The notes under the pieces: generated by a model
The model's database searches: none
What the model was told of the DNA's origin: nothing
The model's input: only the letters and a program-made list of their open reading frames with translations
Shown here: piece by piece, positions 19,297-19,606 of the stretch
How the letters are laid out: every line of letters starts with the position of its first letter
Position numbering within the stretch: the stretch's first letter is position 1
Program-made: the position numbers and the translations under genes
Origin: CAZTZL01 sp964617625
Lineage (GTDB): Bacteria; Zhuqueibacterota; QNDG01; DSAB01
Reading direction: 5' to 3'
DNA length: 19,606 bases
Assembly: GCA_964617625.1 (NCBI GenBank)
Contig: CAZTZL010000052.1
Location: 1 to 19,606, forward strand

Positions 19297-19606
19297 ATGA
19301 TGTATCACGAGAAAAAATCCAACCGCCAAATCACTTTACTGATTTCTTTTCTGACTTGTTACCTCTTTTTGAGTCTTTTTGTCGAATTTTTTCACGACCA
19401 TGAAGCAGACCTGCGTTTTCATGATAACTGTCCGGCCTGTCAGTGGGAGAATCAGCATCAGGACAATCACTCTGAATTTCAAACCGTTTTAGAATGTTTT
19501 ATAAATATATTTAATTACCCAATTCAGAATACACTCCAGGAAAATTCCTCTTTTTATAATCAAACAGAAATAATTTATTATTTATCAAGAGCTCCCCCTT
19601 CTTCTA
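19297..19606 (+). CDS. Small His/Cys-rich membrane protein, 3' end outside the window (partial)
   Basis: The frame opens with two ATG codons (19297 and 19300) and stays open for 103 codons to the end of the window. A predicted membrane helix (about residues 12-32: ITLLISFLTCYLFLSLFVEF) is followed by a His/Cys segment HDHEADLRFHDNCPACQWEN, with CxxC at 45/48, and more His (54, 58). The final visible residues RAPPSS match the end of a type of short protein I associate with genes next to TonB-dependent receptors or metal efflux systems in FCB-group bacteria, but that link is recollection, not proof. No clear ribosome binding site is seen. Likely metal binding or sensing at the cell envelope. 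Confidence 0.65.
   Translation, partial: MMYHEKKSNRQITLLISFLTCYLFLSLFVEFFHDHEADLRFHDNCPACQWENQHQDNHSEFQTVLECFINIFNYPIQNTLQENSSFYNQTEIIYYLSRAPPSS

Overview
The window reads as a stretch of chromosome, probably from a metagenome assembly, of an anaerobic bacterium of the FCB superphylum (Calditrichota/KSB1/Ignavibacteria-like). The main taxonomic clue is two secreted proteins that end in a type IX secretion (T9SS) sorting domain with the motif YPNPFNPETTIRF. The many ferredoxin-type, NifU-like and NifX-like proteins point to an anaerobic, metal-cofactor-rich lifestyle. Every gene I can support lies on the + strand. I see no rRNA, tRNA, CRISPR array, transposase or integrase. A run of 100 N (9893-9992) marks a gap in the assembly.

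Region 1 (1-2919) starts with a 34-bp perfect palindrome and then a good sigma-70-type promoter whose start point falls inside a second perfect palindrome of 20 bp. It drives two MinD-type ATPases, each with an inserted two-cluster ferredoxin. After a repeat-like inverted structure come a DUF134 DNA-binding protein and a NifU/IscU-like scaffold.

Region 2 (2920-7658) interrupts this cofactor cluster with two large T9SS-exported proteins: a beta-propeller plus CBM9-like protein, and a beta-helix plus CBM6 protein. Their 3' ends, the following spacer and the start of the next gene (DUF5320) form a direct repeat of about 0.35 kb. Between them lies a truncated copy of the DUF5320 gene, so the region looks like the product of duplication or insertion by recombination.

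Region 3 (7711-11916) resumes the cofactor cluster: a Gly/Arg-rich DUF5320 protein, an FmdB zinc ribbon, a Gly/Arg-headed two-cluster ferredoxin, two NifX-type (COG1433) proteins, a Gly/Arg-rich zinc-ribbon protein, a DUF59 protein, an Mrp/NBP35 ATPase and a DUF1847 metal-binding protein. Together with region 1 this resembles the anaerobe-specific 'orange protein' (ORP) gene clusters of sulfate reducers, where COG1433 proteins bind a Mo-Cu-S cluster and work with MinD/Mrp ATPases. A plausible joint role is assembly, carriage or insertion of a Mo-, Cu- or Fe-containing sulfur cluster; the true client is unknown.

Region 4 (11935-13988) is an ABC-2 transporter whose ATPase and permease genes are separated by an overlapping DsrE-type sulfur-handling gene. 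Region 5 (14055-19203) is a tightly packed set: DUF89 metal-dependent phosphatase, a Tyw1-like radical SAM enzyme, a metallo-beta-lactamase-fold enzyme, an HD hydrolase, a four-cysteine small protein, an atypical thioredoxin-fold protein, a small J-domain protein and a methyltransferase. The last 310 bases hold the start of a small membrane protein rich in His and Cys that runs off the window.
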